DNA from: Bacteroidota bacterium
Lineage (GTDB): Bacteria > Bacteroidota > Bacteroidia > JAHEXY01
DNA length: 64,000 nt
Direction of reading: 5' to 3'
NCBI GenBank assembly: GCA_023251875.1
Contig: JAHEXY010000004.1
Location: forward strand, 291,294 to 355,293
Both the position numbers and the translations under genes were made by a program. The notes under the pieces were generated by a model that saw only the letters and a list, made by a program, of their open reading frames with translations, was not told the DNA's origin and did not search any database. Positions 36,594 through 46,085 of the stretch are shown here, one piece after another; position 1 is the stretch's first letter; each line of letters opens with the position of its first letter.

Positions 36594-36797
36594 TTATTTT
36601 TTATTTTCTTGCAATTCTCTTTTTCTTAATTCACTTGTCATGCGAGCTATAGAGCGTCTCATAACTTTAATTTTTAATGGATTTTCGAGAGATGAAATAG
36701 CATGACTCAATTTTAGTTTGGTATAAGTACCCTTTTCTTCTTTGAGTTTTTCTTTCAATTCAACTGTTGGAATATCCTTTACTGATGCGTGTTTCAT
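36594..36797 (-). CDS. rpmC: 50S ribosomal protein L29
   Basis: A 67-residue two-helix protein at the exit tunnel. LKLSHAISSLENPLKIKVMR and IARMTSELRKRELQ are diagnostic. Confidence 0.97.
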   Translation of the reverse strand: MKHASVKDIPTVELKEKLKEEKGTYTKLKLSHAISSLENPLKIKVMRRSIARMTSELRKRELQENKK

Positions 36798-36814
36798 TTT
36801 GATATATATTAAGA

Positions 36815-37234
36815 CTATTCTGTATAATCTCTTCTTACAATAAACTTAGTTGTTACAGGAAGTTTTTGAGCTCCTAATCTCATTGCTTCTTTAGCTACTG
36901 CCATAGAAACACCTTCTATTTCAAACATGATTCTTCCAGGTTCAACCGGTGCAACAAAATGATCCGGAGCTCCTTTTCCTTTACCCATACGAACCTCTGC
37001 AGGTTTACGTGTAATTGGTTTTTCAGGGAAAATTCTGATCCACATTTGACCTTCACGTTTCATAAAGCGGCTAATGGCTACCCTTGCTGCTTCTATTTGA
37101 CGACCTGTGAGCCAATGTGCTTCGAGTGACTTCATGCCAAACGAACCGAAAGCAATTTGATGTCCTCTTTGAGCGATACCTTTGGTAACTCCTTTTTGGA
37201 CTTTTCTGTATTTTTGTTTTTTAGGCTGTAACAT
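36815..37234 (-). CDS. rplP: 50S ribosomal protein L16
   Basis: A 139-residue protein at the A-site/elongator region. [20 protein letters not shown] and [20 protein letters not shown] are diagnostic. Confidence 0.98.
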   Translation of the reverse strand: MLQPKKQKYRKVQKGVTKGIAQRGHQIAFGSFGMKSLEAHWLTGRQIEAARVAISRFMKREGQMWIRIFPEKPITRKPAEVRMGKGKGAPDHFVAPVEPGRIMFEIEGVSMAVAKEAMRLGAQKLPVTTKFIVRRDYTE

Positions 37235-37265
37235 TATTTTAAAAAATTAATCGCCAACAATATTT

Positions 37266-38057
37266 CTATTTACTTCTTTTTTTATTATTATCTCTTCCTC
37301 TTCCGCCACCTGAATGGCCAGAAGGCATTCTTTGTGATTTTCCACCACCAACACCACCAGTGTTTGTATTTTGTCCGGTACCGCTACCTGTTTTAATTCC
37401 TGTTTGGCCTACATTTGGAGAAAGATCTCTCTTTCCATAAACTTCACCTTTGCAAATCCAAACTTTAATACCGATTAAACCATATGTTGTTAAAGCTTCG
37501 CCAAGAGCATAATCAATATCTGCTCTAAGTGTATGAAGTGGAGTACGGCCTTCCTTTAATTCTTCTGTACGAGCCATTTCAGCACCATTCAAACGACCAG
37601 ATATTTTAATTTTTATTCCTTCAGCACCTAAGCGAATAGCAGATGCTATTGCCATTTTAGCTGCTCTACGATATGAAATACGACCTTCAACTTGTTTTGC
37701 AATACTAGTTGCTACTAAATATGCATCTAATTCAGGACGTTTTAATTCAACTATATTAATTTGAACTTCTTTGCTGGTAATCTTTTTTAGTTCTTCTTTT
37801 AACTTATCAACTTCTTGTCCACCTTTTCCAATAATTACTCCAGGACGAGCAGTATGTACGGTTACAGTAATAAGTTTTAATGTTCTTTCAATAACAATTT
37901 TAGAAACACTTGCTTTTGCCAAACGAGTATATAAATATTTTCTGATTTTTTCATCCTCAAGAATTTTGGTAGAGTAATCTTTTCCTCCAAACCAATTGGA
38001 ATCCCATCCTTTGATAAAACCTAATCTAAAACCTATTGGATTAACTTTCTGACCCAT
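37266..38057 (-). CDS. rpsC: 30S ribosomal protein S3
   Basis: A 263-residue protein at the mRNA entry site. [20 protein letters not shown] and the KH domain [19 protein letters not shown] are diagnostic. A Gly/Asn/Ser/Lys-rich tail of about 40 residues extends the C-terminus. The spacer to rplV consists of a heptad repeat that ends directly before this ATG. Confidence 0.98.
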   Translation of the reverse strand: MGQKVNPIGFRLGFIKGWDSNWFGGKDYSTKILEDEKIRKYLYTRLAKASVSKIVIERTLKLITVTVHTARPGVIIGKGGQEVDKLKEELKKITSKEVQINIVELKRPELDAYLVATSIAKQVEGRISYRRAAKMAIASAIRLGAEGIKIKISGRLNGAEMARTEELKEGRTPLHTLRADIDYALGEALTTYGLIGIKVWICKGEVYGKRDLSPNVGQTGIKTGSGTGQNTNTGGVGGGKSQRMPSGHSGGGRGRDNNKKRSK

Positions 38058-38062
38058 GAAAA

Positions 38063-38096
38063 ATTAGTTATTAGTTGTTCGTTATTAGTTGTTGGT
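38063..38096. repeat. Heptad repeat bridging the rplV stop and the rpsC start
   Basis: On the coding strand, CCAACAACTAATAACGAAC followed by AACTAATAACTAAT begins inside the last codons of rplV, supplies its Asn-Asn-stop, and ends about 5 nt before the rpsC ATG. Confidence 0.7.
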
Positions 38097-38504
38097 TTTT
38101 GCTTCTGTTGTTGCAACTTTTTTATCTACGTATAATGTAATATGATTTGAACGTTTTCTAACACGGTAAGCCCTTCCTTGTGGTGCCGGTAACATCCGCT
38201 TAATCATTGGGCCTCCATCTACAAATAATTTGGTTACAAATAAAGTACCCGGTTGCGCAGTTTCGCCCGTTTTATCTTCATAATTTTTAATAGCAGATTT
38301 CAAAAGTTTAGATAAACTACCTGATGAAAATCGAGCATTGTATCTTAAAATACCCAAAGCTTTGAATGCTTCTTGACCTCTGATTAAATCAGCTACCGTT
38401 CTCATTTTACGAGGTGATGTAGGACAATCATTTAAGGTTGCAAAATATAAGGTCTTTTTTTCTTCCTTACGTTTGTTAGCTACCGTTTTTTTTCTTCTTT
38501 CCAT
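38085..38504 (-). CDS. rplV: 50S ribosomal protein L22
   Basis: A 139-residue tunnel-lining protein. CPTSPRKMRTVADLIRG and MLPAPQGRAYRVRKRSNHIT are diagnostic. A Lys-rich N-terminal extension (about 1-16) is present. The last codons and stop come from the AACAACTAATAAC repeat. Confidence 0.98.
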   Translation of the reverse strand: MERRKKTVANKRKEEKKTLYFATLNDCPTSPRKMRTVADLIRGQEAFKALGILRYNARFSSGSLSKLLKSAIKNYEDKTGETAQPGTLFVTKLFVDGGPMIKRMLPAPQGRAYRVRKRSNHITLYVDKKVATTEAKTNN

Positions 38505-38546
38505 TGAATTAAAAATTCTTTTATTAATATCTCTTAATGCTATTTA

Positions 38547-38825
38547 TTATTTAGCATCTTGCTTTCTATGTCCTGCATGACCTCTAAATGTTCTGGTTGA
38601 AGCAAATTCGCCAAGTTTGTGACCAATCATATTTTCAGTTACATAAACAGGAATAAATTTATTTCCATTATGTACGCCAAATGTAATTCCAACAAATTCA
38701 GGAGTAATCATAGATGCTCTTGACCATGTTTTGATAACAGTTTTTTTAGCATTTCCTTGTTGAGCTAAAACTCGTTTTTCGAGTTTATAATGTACATAAG
38801 GACCTTTTTTTAATGAACGACTCAT
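38547..38825 (-). CDS. rpsS: 30S ribosomal protein S19
   Basis: A 92-residue head protein. [19 protein letters not shown] and the ending THRGHAG-type region ([13 protein letters not shown]) are diagnostic. Heptad repeats fill the upstream spacer. Confidence 0.98.
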   Translation of the reverse strand: MSRSLKKGPYVHYKLEKRVLAQQGNAKKTVIKTWSRASMITPEFVGITFGVHNGNKFIPVYVTENMIGHKLGEFASTRTFRGHAGHRKQDAK

Positions 38826-38828
38826 AAA

Positions 38829-38907
38829 TTAGTTGTTAGTTATTAGTTGTTGGTTGTTAGCGTTTCGTTGAATTTTACTAACAACGAATAACGAGCAACG
38901 ATCAACT
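38829..38907. repeat. Heptad repeats in both orientations between rplB and rpsS
   Basis: At 38829-38862 the coding strand reads the AACAACTAATAACTAAC form directly before the rpsS start. At 38877-38907 the same kind of sequence lies in the opposite orientation. The two could pair into a long imperfect hairpin in the operon mRNA. Confidence 0.65.
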
Positions 38908-38910
38908 ATT

Positions 38911-39741
38911 TTATTTCTTCCTTCTTTCAATTATATATTTTGTTGATGGATTTTTAAGACTTCTGGTTTTTAATCCTTTTGCTTTTAATCCTTTTCTTGA
39001 TCTTGGATGTCCTCCTGAAGCTCTTCCTTCACCTCCACCCATTGGATGGTCGACAGGATTCATTGATACACCACGATTACGAGGCCTTCTTCCTAACCAT
39101 CTGCTTCTACCTGCTTTTCCTGAAATAACCAGACTATGTTCGGCATTTGATACAGTACCTATAGTGGCAAGGCATTTAGCAAGGACCATTCTTGTTTCGC
39201 TTGATGGCATTTTTAATACTGCATATTCTCCATCACGTGCAGCAAGTTGAGCATAAGAACCCGCAGAACGAGCTAATTTACCACCTTGACCCGGACGCAT
39301 TTCTACGTTATGAATTAAAGTTCCAAGTGGAATTTCATTTAAGAAAAGTGCGTTTCCAATTTCTGGTATTGCACCCTTGCCTGACATAATTTTTTGACCT
39401 ACAGTTAAACCAATAGGAGCTAATATATATGCTTTTTCTCCATCAGCGTAGCTCAAAAGAGCAATTCTAGCTGAACGATTTGGATCGTATTCTATACTTT
39501 TAACAACTGCAGGAACTCCATGTTTGCTTCTTTTGAAGTCAACAATTCTAAATCTTTTTTTATGGCCACCACCTAAGTAGCGCATGGTCATTTTACCGCT
39601 GTTGTTACGACCACCTGAACTTTTGCCTTTAGATAACAAACTCTTTTCAGGTTTACTTGAATTTGAAGTAAGTTCTGCAAAAGATGTTGTAACCTTATGT
39701 CTTTGGCCAGCTGAAGTTGGATTTAATTTTTTAAGTGCCAT
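38911..39741 (-). CDS. rplB: 50S ribosomal protein L2
   Basis: A 276-residue protein next to the peptidyl transferase centre. [20 protein letters not shown] and [20 protein letters not shown], which carries the conserved His region, are diagnostic. S10 segment. Confidence 0.98.
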   Translation of the reverse strand: MALKKLNPTSAGQRHKVTTSFAELTSNSSKPEKSLLSKGKSSGGRNNSGKMTMRYLGGGHKKRFRIVDFKRSKHGVPAVVKSIEYDPNRSARIALLSYADGEKAYILAPIGLTVGQKIMSGKGAIPEIGNALFLNEIPLGTLIHNVEMRPGQGGKLARSAGSYAQLAARDGEYAVLKMPSSETRMVLAKCLATIGTVSNAEHSLVISGKAGRSRWLGRRPRNRGVSMNPVDHPMGGGEGRASGGHPRSRKGLKAKGLKTRSLKNPSTKYIIERRKK

Positions 39742-39749
39742 GTTTTAAA

Positions 39750-40043
39750 CTATATATTGCTGTAAAAATCTATTGCTTCTCCTTGTTTAAGGGTTACCAA
39801 TGCTTTTTTATATGAATTTTTTCTACCGGTAACTAAACCTTTTTTTGTATTACGAGATTTATTTTTACCTAAAAAATTCATTGTGTTTACTGATTCAACA
39901 GTAACGTTATACATTTTTTCTACTGCTTCTTTAACTTCAAGCTTGTTTGCTGTTTTTTCAACAACAAAACTATATCTACCATGCTTTTCGCTAAGTGCTG
40001 TAGCTTTTTCAGTTACTACCGGTTTAATAATAATGTCTTTCAT
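39750..40043 (-). CDS. rplW: 50S ribosomal protein L23
   Basis: A 97-residue exit-tunnel protein that docks trigger factor and SRP. IIIKPVVTEKATALSEKHGR and KLEVKEAVEKMYNVTVESVN are diagnostic. Confidence 0.97.
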   Translation of the reverse strand: MKDIIIKPVVTEKATALSEKHGRYSFVVEKTANKLEVKEAVEKMYNVTVESVNTMNFLGKNKSRNTKKGLVTGRKNSYKKALVTLKQGEAIDFYSNI

Positions 40044-40048
40044 TTTCG

Positions 40049-40678
40049 TTAATTGCTTAAAAGATTCTCAATTCCCTTTAATCCGCTTTCTGAAAAAATT
40101 ACATGAGAAGCGCTTAAAATATCATGTGTATTAAGACTATCTGCAGTTGTAACTTTTGCATTTTTTACATTACGTGATGATAGTACTACATTTGAATTAT
40201 TTGAAGGAAGCACTAGTAATGTTTTTTTAGCACTTAATTGAAGGCTCTTTAATAATTCAGTATATTTTTTTGTTTTTGGAGTTTCAAAATTGAAATCTTC
40301 TAGAACAATAATTTGCGAACCTTTTGCTTTATATGTTAAAGCTGAACGTCTAGCAAGTTGTTTAACTTTTTTATTCAATTTGAAATCATACGTTCTTGGT
40401 CTTGGACCAAATGCTCGAGGACCACCAACAAATTGAATATTTTTAATACTACCTGCACGAGCGCCACCAGTACCTTTTTGTTTTTTCAACTTTTTAGTAC
40501 TTCCAGATACTTCAGATCTTTCAAGTGCTTTATGTGTACCTTGGCGTTGATTAGCCAGATATTGTTTAACATCTAAATAAATAGCATGATCATTTGGTTC
40601 AATACTGAATACAAGTTCAGCAAGAGCTATTTTTTTGCCAGTTTTTTGGCCGCTGGTATTTAATACTTCTAATTCCAT
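40049..40678 (-). CDS. rplD: 50S ribosomal protein L4
   Basis: A 209-residue protein lining the exit tunnel; in many bacteria it also represses the S10 operon. The tunnel loop region KKLKKQKGTGGARAGSIKN with FVGGPRAFGPRPRTYDFKLN is diagnostic. It lies 2 nt after rplC. Confidence 0.98.
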   Translation of the reverse strand: MELEVLNTSGQKTGKKIALAELVFSIEPNDHAIYLDVKQYLANQRQGTHKALERSEVSGSTKKLKKQKGTGGARAGSIKNIQFVGGPRAFGPRPRTYDFKLNKKVKQLARRSALTYKAKGSQIIVLEDFNFETPKTKKYTELLKSLQLSAKKTLLVLPSNNSNVVLSSRNVKNAKVTTADSLNTHDILSASHVIFSESGLKGIENLLSN

Positions 40679-40680
40679 GA

Positions 40681-41298
40681 TTATTTTTCTACAATTACGT
40701 ATGAACCTTTATGTCCTGGTACTGCTCCTTTAACAACTATCAAGTTTTTATCAGGAAATACCTTTAATACTTCAAGATTGGCAACTTTAACTCTATCACC
40801 ACCGGTACGGCCTGCTAATCTTTTACCTTTCCAAACTCTTGATGGAAAAGAAGATGCACCCATTGAGCCCGGAGCTCTTAATCTATTATGTTGCCCGTGA
40901 GTTGCTCCTCCTACACCACTAAAGTTGTGACGTTTTACAACACCTTGAAATCCTTGCCCAATTGAAGTTCCAATTACATCTACCCAATCACCTTCTACAA
41001 ATTGAGTAACATTAAATACATCGCCTTCTTTAATTTCGCCTTCAAGACCTTTAAACTCTAATACTTTTCTTTTAGGAGAAGTACCAGATTTTTTAAAATG
41101 TCCTTGCATTGCTTTAGAAACATTTTTTTCTTTGACATCGTCAAAACCTAATTGAACAGCTTGGTAGCCATCTTTTTCAAGTGTTTTTACTTGGGTAACT
41201 ACACATGGGCCTGCTTGAATTACAGTACATGCTACATTTTTTCCACCTTCGGTGAAAAAACTCGTCATCCCTACTTTTTTTCCTATTATACCAGACAT
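40681..41298 (-). CDS. rplC: 50S ribosomal protein L3
   Basis: A 205-residue assembly-initiating protein. [20 protein letters not shown] and the loop [20 protein letters not shown] are diagnostic. A TTTGAAAATT repeat block precedes the start. Confidence 0.98.
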   Translation of the reverse strand: MSGIIGKKVGMTSFFTEGGKNVACTVIQAGPCVVTQVKTLEKDGYQAVQLGFDDVKEKNVSKAMQGHFKKSGTSPKRKVLEFKGLEGEIKEGDVFNVTQFVEGDWVDVIGTSIGQGFQGVVKRHNFSGVGGATHGQHNRLRAPGSMGASSFPSRVWKGKRLAGRTGGDRVKVANLEVLKVFPDKNLIVVKGAVPGHKGSYVIVEK

Positions 41299-41308
41299 TT
41301 CATTTAAT

Positions 41309-41380
41309 TTGAAAATTTGAAAATTATTTAATTTGAAAATTTCATTAATTCATTTTCAAATTAGCTAGTTTTTCAAATTG
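41309..41380. repeat. TTTGAAAATT repeat block between rpsJ and rplC
   Basis: About 72 bp of TTTGAAAATT units and complementary ATTTTCAAATTAG. It closely resembles the block at 26758-26830 before rplQ, in sequence, length and position relative to the next start codon. Confidence 0.7.
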
Positions 41381-41381
41381 A

Positions 41382-41687
41382 TTATACTTTTATTTCTACT
41401 TCAACTCCACTTGGAAGTTCAAGTTTCATTAATGAATCAATAGTTTTAGCTGTTGAGCTATAAATATCAAGCAAACGCTTGTACGCTGATAATTGAAACT
41501 GCTCTCTCGCTTTTTTATTTACGTGTGGTGAACGAAGAACGGTATAAATCTTTTTTTGTGTTGGTAGAGGAATTGGACCACTTACCACAGCACCTGTAGA
41601 TTTAACGATCTTTACAATTTTCTCAGCAGATTTATCCACTAAGTTATGATCGTATGATTTCAATTTTATTCTAATCTTCTGACTCAT
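41382..41687 (-). CDS. rpsJ: 30S ribosomal protein S10
   Basis: A 101-residue protein, also the NusE antitermination factor. [20 protein letters not shown] and [20 protein letters not shown] are diagnostic. It follows fusA by 11 nt with no tuf gene between. Confidence 0.98.
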   Translation of the reverse strand: MSQKIRIKLKSYDHNLVDKSAEKIVKIVKSTGAVVSGPIPLPTQKKIYTVLRSPHVNKKAREQFQLSAYKRLLDIYSSTAKTIDSLMKLELPSGVEVEIKV

Positions 41688-41698
41688 ATATTAATTTA

Positions 41699-43816
41699 TT
41701 ATGCAGCTACGGTTCCTTTAACTTTTGCAATTACTTCAGTGGCAATATTTCTTGGTGTTTCAGCATAATGTGAAAACTCCATAGTTGAACTTGCTCTACC
41801 CGATGACAATGTTCTTAATGTAGTTACATAACCAAACATTTCAGAAAGGGGTACTTTTGCTTTTATTACTTGAGACCCAGCGCGAGAATCCATTCCTTCC
41901 ATTTGACCACGTCTACGATTTAAATCGCCAACAATATCTCCCATGTATTGTTCAGGAGTAAGTACTTCAATATTCATAATCGGTTCTAACAAAATGGGCT
42001 TTGCTTTAGGTAAAGCCTCACGATATGCAGATTTGGCACAAATTTCAAATGAAAGAGCATCAGAATCCACATCATGGTAAGAACCATCTATTAATACCAC
42101 TTTTAATCTATCAAGAGGGAAACCAGCTAATACTCCATTTACCATGGCAGCTTTGAACCCTTTTTCTACAGATGGAATGTATTCTCTAGGAATATTACCT
42201 CCAGAAATTTCATTTACAAATTGCAATCCAAGATTTTTTGCATCAGCAACAAAGTCTGCATCAACAGGAGAAATTGTAACCTTAATATCTGCAAATTTAC
42301 CACGCCCACCCGTTTGTTTCTTATATAATTCACGATGATCAACGGTACCTAAAATTGTTTCTTTATAAGCAACTTGAGGTGCTCCTTGATTTACTTCAAC
42401 TTTGAACTCACGTTTTAAACGGTCAACAATAATCTCAAGGTGAAGTTCTCCCATACCACTAATAATGGTTTGACCAGAATCTTCATCCGTTTTTACGCGG
42501 AAAGTAGGATCTTCTTCAGAAAGTTTATTTAGAGATACACCTAATTTATCAAGATCGGCTTGAGTTTTAGGTTCAATAGCAATACCAATAACCGGTTCAG
42601 GGAAATTCATTGCTTCAAGCACTATTGGTGCATTTTCAGCACACAAAGTATCACCTGTTTTAATATCTTTAAATCCAACAGCCGCACCTATATCTCCAGC
42701 TTCAATCTCAGGAATTTGATTTTGTTTATTGGCATGCATTTGGAAAATACGAGAAATACGTTCTTTGTTTCCAGAACGCGTATTTAATACATACGATCCT
42801 GATTCTAATTTACCTGAATAAACACGGAAATAAGCTAAACGACCAACAAATGGATCTGTTGCTATTTTAAATGCCAACGCAGTAAACGGTTCTTTTACAT
42901 CAGGCTTACGTGTAACTTCTTCTTCAGTATCCGGATTTGTTCCAATAATTACATTTTTATCTAATGGACTTGGCATTAGCTCCATTACATAATCAAGCAT
43001 GGTTTGCACACCTTTATTTTTAAAGGCTGAACCACAAAACATAGGAGTTACTTTATTGGCAATACAAGCTTTACGAAGAGCTGTTAAGATTTCTTGTTCT
43101 GAGATAGAAGCCGGATCAGCAAAATACTTTTCCATAATAGCATCATCAAATTCAGAAACTGATTCTAATAATTTCTCTCTCCAATGCTTTGCATCTTCTA
43201 ACATATCATCAGGGATAGGAACTTCTTTAAAAGTCATACCCTTATCTTCTTCATTCCATACAATACCACGGAAATTTACCAAATCAACTACACCCTTAAA
43301 TTGATCTTCGGCACCAATAGGCAATTGCATTGGTAATGGATTACCGCCAAGCATTTCTTTCACTTGTTTTACAACATTTAAGAAATCAGCTCCCGCACGA
43401 TCCATCTTGTTTACAAAACAAAGACGCGTAACATTATAATTATTCGCAAGTCTCCAATTGGTTTCAGATTGAGGCTCAACACCATCAACAGCCGAAAACA
43501 AGAAAACCAGTCCATCTAAAACACGAAGAGACCGGTTTACCTCCACAGTGAAATCCACGTGACCGGGAGTATCAATAATATTAATCTTATAGTTATTACC
43601 TCTATATTTCCAAAAACATGTAGTAGCTGCAGATGTAATGGTTATCCCTCTTTCTTGTTCTTGCACCATCCAATCCATTGTTGCTGCTCCATCATGTACT
43701 TCACCTATTTTATGGTTTACACCAGTATAATATAGGATACGTTCAGTACAAGTGGTTTTACCAGCATCAATATGAGCTGCAATACCAATGTTTCTTGTAT
43801 ATCTTAAATCTGCCAT
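41699..43816 (-). CDS. fusA: Elongation factor G
   Basis: A 705-residue GTPase that drives translocation. The G1 motif is in [10 protein letters not shown]3 in DTPGHVDF and G4 in NKMDRAG. Domains IV and V follow, with [11 protein letters not shown] and the C-terminal [20 protein letters not shown]. The frame is open to a GTG at 43837, but that codon lies inside a hairpin repeat, so the ATG at 43816 ([11 protein letters not shown]) is chosen. Confidence 0.98.
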   Translation of the reverse strand: MADLRYTRNIGIAAHIDAGKTTCTERILYYTGVNHKIGEVHDGAATMDWMVQEQERGITITSAATTCFWKYRGNNYKINIIDTPGHVDFTVEVNRSLRVLDGLVFLFSAVDGVEPQSETNWRLANNYNVTRLCFVNKMDRAGADFLNVVKQVKEMLGGNPLPMQLPIGAEDQFKGVVDLVNFRGIVWNEEDKGMTFKEVPIPDDMLEDAKHWREKLLESVSEFDDAIMEKYFADPASISEQEILTALRKACIANKVTPMFCGSAFKNKGVQTMLDYVMELMPSPLDKNVIIGTNPDTEEEVTRKPDVKEPFTALAFKIATDPFVGRLAYFRVYSGKLESGSYVLNTRSGNKERISRIFQMHANKQNQIPEIEAGDIGAAVGFKDIKTGDTLCAENAPIVLEAMNFPEPVIGIAIEPKTQADLDKLGVSLNKLSEEDPTFRVKTDEDSGQTIISGMGELHLEIIVDRLKREFKVEVNQGAPQVAYKETILGTVDHRELYKKQTGGRGKFADIKVTISPVDADFVADAKNLGLQFVNEISGGNIPREYIPSVEKGFKAAMVNGVLAGFPLDRLKVVLIDGSYHDVDSDALSFEICAKSAYREALPKAKPILLEPIMNIEVLTPEQYMGDIVGDLNRRRGQMEGMDSRAGSQVIKAKVPLSEMFGYVTTLRTLSSGRASSTMEFSHYAETPRNIATEVIAKVKGTVAA

Positions 43817-43830
43817 TTTATTTTTATTAG

Positions 43831-43878
43831 CCCTCACCCTAACCCTCTCCCAAAGGTAGAGGGGAGTTTGGAATTTTT
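43831..43878. repeat. CCCTCACCC hairpin repeat between rpsG and fusA
   Basis: CCCTCTCCCAAAGGTAGAGGGG hairpin with tail GTTTGGAATTTTT; same form as the copy at 14761-14815. It contains an alternative GTG start of fusA. Confidence 0.7.
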
Positions 43879-43887
43879 TTCTATTTA

Positions 43888-44358
43888 TTAAAATCTGAAA
43901 TGAGAAAAAGCTTTATTTGCTTCTGCCATTTTATGTGTATCTTCTTTTTTCTTATGAGCAGCGCCTTCATTTTTTGCAGCAGCAATTACTTCAGCAGCTA
44001 ATTTAGAACTCATTGAATGCTCGTTACGATCTCTTGAATAAGAAATCAACCATTTGATTCCCAATGCTAATTTTCTATCCGGACGAATTTCTTGTGGAAT
44101 TTGAAAAGTTGCCCCTCCTACTCTACGACTTTTAACTTCAACTGATGGAGACACATTTTCTAATGCCTTTTTCCAAACATCAAGTCCATTTTCTTTTGTT
44201 TTTTCTTCTACTATAGTAATGGCATCATAAAAAATACCATAAGCAGTACTTTTTTTGCCATGCTCCATAAGATTGTTTACAAATCTTGTTACTAACACAT
44301 TGCCAAATTTTGGATCTGGTATCAATGTTCTTTTTTGTCTGGCTCCGCCTTTTCTCAT
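43888..44358 (-). CDS. rpsG: 30S ribosomal protein S7
   Basis: A 156-residue head-assembly protein that often represses the str operon. [20 protein letters not shown] and [20 protein letters not shown] are diagnostic. It lies between rpsL and fusA. Confidence 0.98.
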   Translation of the reverse strand: MRKGGARQKRTLIPDPKFGNVLVTRFVNNLMEHGKKSTAYGIFYDAITIVEEKTKENGLDVWKKALENVSPSVEVKSRRVGGATFQIPQEIRPDRKLALGIKWLISYSRDRNEHSMSSKLAAEVIAAAKNEGAAHKKKEDTHKMAEANKAFSHFRF

Positions 44359-44391
44359 TTTAGTATGCTATTTCTTTTTACTTTTTATCTA

Positions 44392-44775
44392 CTATGCTTT
44401 TTTTGCTTTAGGTCTTTTGGTACCGTATTTAGAACGTCTTTGATTTCTACCCTCAACACCAGCAGTATCAAGAGTTCCCCTTACAATATGATAACGCACA
44501 CCCGGTAAATCTTTTACCCTTCCGCCTCTTACTAATACAATAGAGTGCTCTTGCAAATTGTGACCTTCTCCCGGAATATAAGCTGTAACCTCATTTCCAT
44601 TGGTTAATCTTACTTTGGCTACTTTTCTTAATGCTGAATTTGGCTTTTTTGGCGTAGTAGTATAAACCCTTACGCAAACACCTCTTCTTTGTGGACAAGA
44701 AACAAGCGCAGGAGATTTTGATTTATCCGGCTTAGTACTTCTTCCTTTTCTTACTAATTGCTGTATTGTTGGCAT
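44392..44775 (-). CDS. rpsL: 30S ribosomal protein S12
   Basis: A 127-residue decoding-site protein. [20 protein letters not shown], then the [11 protein letters not shown] loop and [17 protein letters not shown] are diagnostic. First gene of the supercluster; a consensus promoter and a 130-nt leader lie upstream. Confidence 0.98.
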   Translation of the reverse strand: MPTIQQLVRKGRSTKPDKSKSPALVSCPQRRGVCVRVYTTTPKKPNSALRKVAKVRLTNGNEVTAYIPGEGHNLQEHSIVLVRGGRVKDLPGVRYHIVRGTLDTAGVEGRNQRRSKYGTKRPKAKKA

Positions 44776-45288
44776 ATTCTCTTAAATTTCACATGTAATA
44801 ATTGTAACATTAATGTCCTGTGGATTGCCCATCCATGTTACTTATCCCTAAAACACCATGTAATATGGCAATTCTTCAAAATATAAAAAACACCCATTCC
44901 CGGGTTTAGGGACGGCAAAGGTACAAGATTTTTTTATAAAAACAATACATACATATTATTTTATCAGATTTATGCATTAATTTTTTTCAGCAAGGCTGTA
45001 GTGAGTAATAAAATTAAATCATTTTATACTGCAAAAAGCTTATTTTATAGGCAGTTCAAAGCTTTTTCATTTATCGCTCAAACCATCACATTTTGCCGTT
45101 AAAATATGCAACATTTTAGGGCATTATTGTCTTTAGAAGTTTCAGACAAGTAAAAATCCACTACAATTTTGTTTGATTTATCTCTCCAGAAAAGATTTAT
45201 TATAGAAAAATTCCTAAAATTATGACAAGAGCTATACATGACATTCTTATTGGATAAACAAAAATCAAATAATTTAAATCTTAGTATT
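44776..45288. other. Spacer before rpsL: leader, promoter and gene-free AT-rich sequence
   Basis: 44776 to about 44908 is the untranslated leader of the supercluster. On the minus strand it can form small hairpins: TGGAT-TGCCC-ATCCA (near 44821-44835) and CCCTAAACCCGGGAATGGG (near 44893-44911). The promoter follows at 44916-44945. From 44946 to 45288 no gene or clear signal was seen, apart from 17 possible extra codons before the InsA-like ORF. Confidence 0.6.
44916..44945 (-). promoter_or_regulatory. Consensus promoter of the str-S10-spc-alpha supercluster
   Basis: On the minus strand TTG (44943-44945), exactly 19 nt of AT-rich spacer, then TACCTTTG (44916-44923). This is an ideal match to the Bacteroidota TTG-N19-TAnnTTTG promoter. 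The expected start of transcription is near 44908, about 130 nt before the rpsL ATG. Confidence 0.85.
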
Positions 45289-45687
45289 ATGGAATGTCCG
45301 AAATGCAAAAACAAACAAGTGGTAAAAAATGGTTATGTACAAGGTGAACAACGCTATAAATGTAAAAAATGTAGTTTTCAATTTATATATGAACTCAAAC
45401 AGCCTCAATTAAGCATTCCGGAAATCAGAAGCATTTTGCATTTGTATTTAGAAGGACTCGGCCAAAGAGAAATTGGTAAGCTTATTAACTTGCCCCATAC
45501 TACTATTCACTACCAAATCAATAAATTTTCGTTTAATAAAAAACTCGATCAAATAAGAAACAAAAATGCTGTTAGAATTAACAGAGTAGAATTGTATCAA
45601 ATTTTAAAAACTAATTTATTGAACCGGAACGAAGGAAAAATACTGCTTATTGACTATTCAACCGGATCTTCTTGGATAAATAAGTAA
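45289..45687 (+). CDS. InsA-like zinc-finger/HTH protein (IS1-type, lone ORF)
   Basis: From the ATG at 45289 the product has 132 residues; an in-frame ATG at 45238 adds 17. The N-terminus MECPKCKNKQVVKNGYVQG with the later YKCKKCSFQF forms a four-Cys zinc ribbon as in IS1 InsA. A helix-turn-helix follows (GLGQREIGKLINLPHTTIHY). No DDE catalytic domain or second ORF lies downstream and no flanking inverted repeats were seen. It is either an IS1 remnant or a domesticated DNA-binding protein. Confidence 0.7.
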   Translation: MECPKCKNKQVVKNGYVQGEQRYKCKKCSFQFIYELKQPQLSIPEIRSILHLYLEGLGQREIGKLINLPHTTIHYQINKFSFNKKLDQIRNKNAVRINRVELYQILKTNLLNRNEGKILLIDYSTGSSWINK

Positions 45688-46085
45688 ATTTTACTTGATA
45701 TTTTAAAAACCTTATACTGCCACAACGTTTATTATAAACCCCACCCTCCTCAATACATATAGATAGGCTTACTTAACAACTTCATCATTAATGTTGAACA
45801 AAAACAAAAGTTTTTTAATGGATTTTTGGTAAATATTGTAACCTTTTGTATTATGTGCTCGTTAAGTAGGTAAAATAACCCTACCCAACGAAAGCTCTCT
45901 GAATACAAATTGGAAAATTACAAATTGAAAAAATTGGAAGATTCAAAATTGTAAAGATTGGTGGCTGAGGTACTCGAAGCCACATGGATTGAAGAATCAA
46001 ATCAATATTTCAATTTTACAATATTCAAATTTTTCAATTCAATTAAGCATTGAACTGTGAACATTAAACTTTGAACTAATAATAC
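45688..46085. repeat. Spacer before the giant secreted protein: word-like repeats and a palindrome
   Basis: No gene. From about 45905, repeats of AAATTGGAAAATTACAAATTG type; then GTGGCTGAGGTACTCGAAGC at 45961-45980, part of a 23-nt palindrome that ends at 45983 and is related to the sequence at 15141-15162; then TTCAATTTTACAATATTCAAAT; then CATTGAACTGTGAACATTAAAC running up to the start codon. No consensus promoter was found. Confidence 0.6.

Noticed and set aside
43817-43837. GTG start for fusA
   Set aside because: The codon lies in a dispersed hairpin repeat, and EF-G proteins normally begin at the [11 protein letters not shown]-type position.
44946-45288. tRNA or tuf-linked RNA genes near the str promoter
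   Set aside because: No cloverleaf-like sequence was found on either strand; the stretch is plain AT-rich DNA.
45238-45288. Upstream ATG as start of the InsA-like ORF
   Set aside because: The zinc ribbon begins at the second ATG in the usual way, and the extra 17 residues resemble no InsA terminus; kept only as an alternative.
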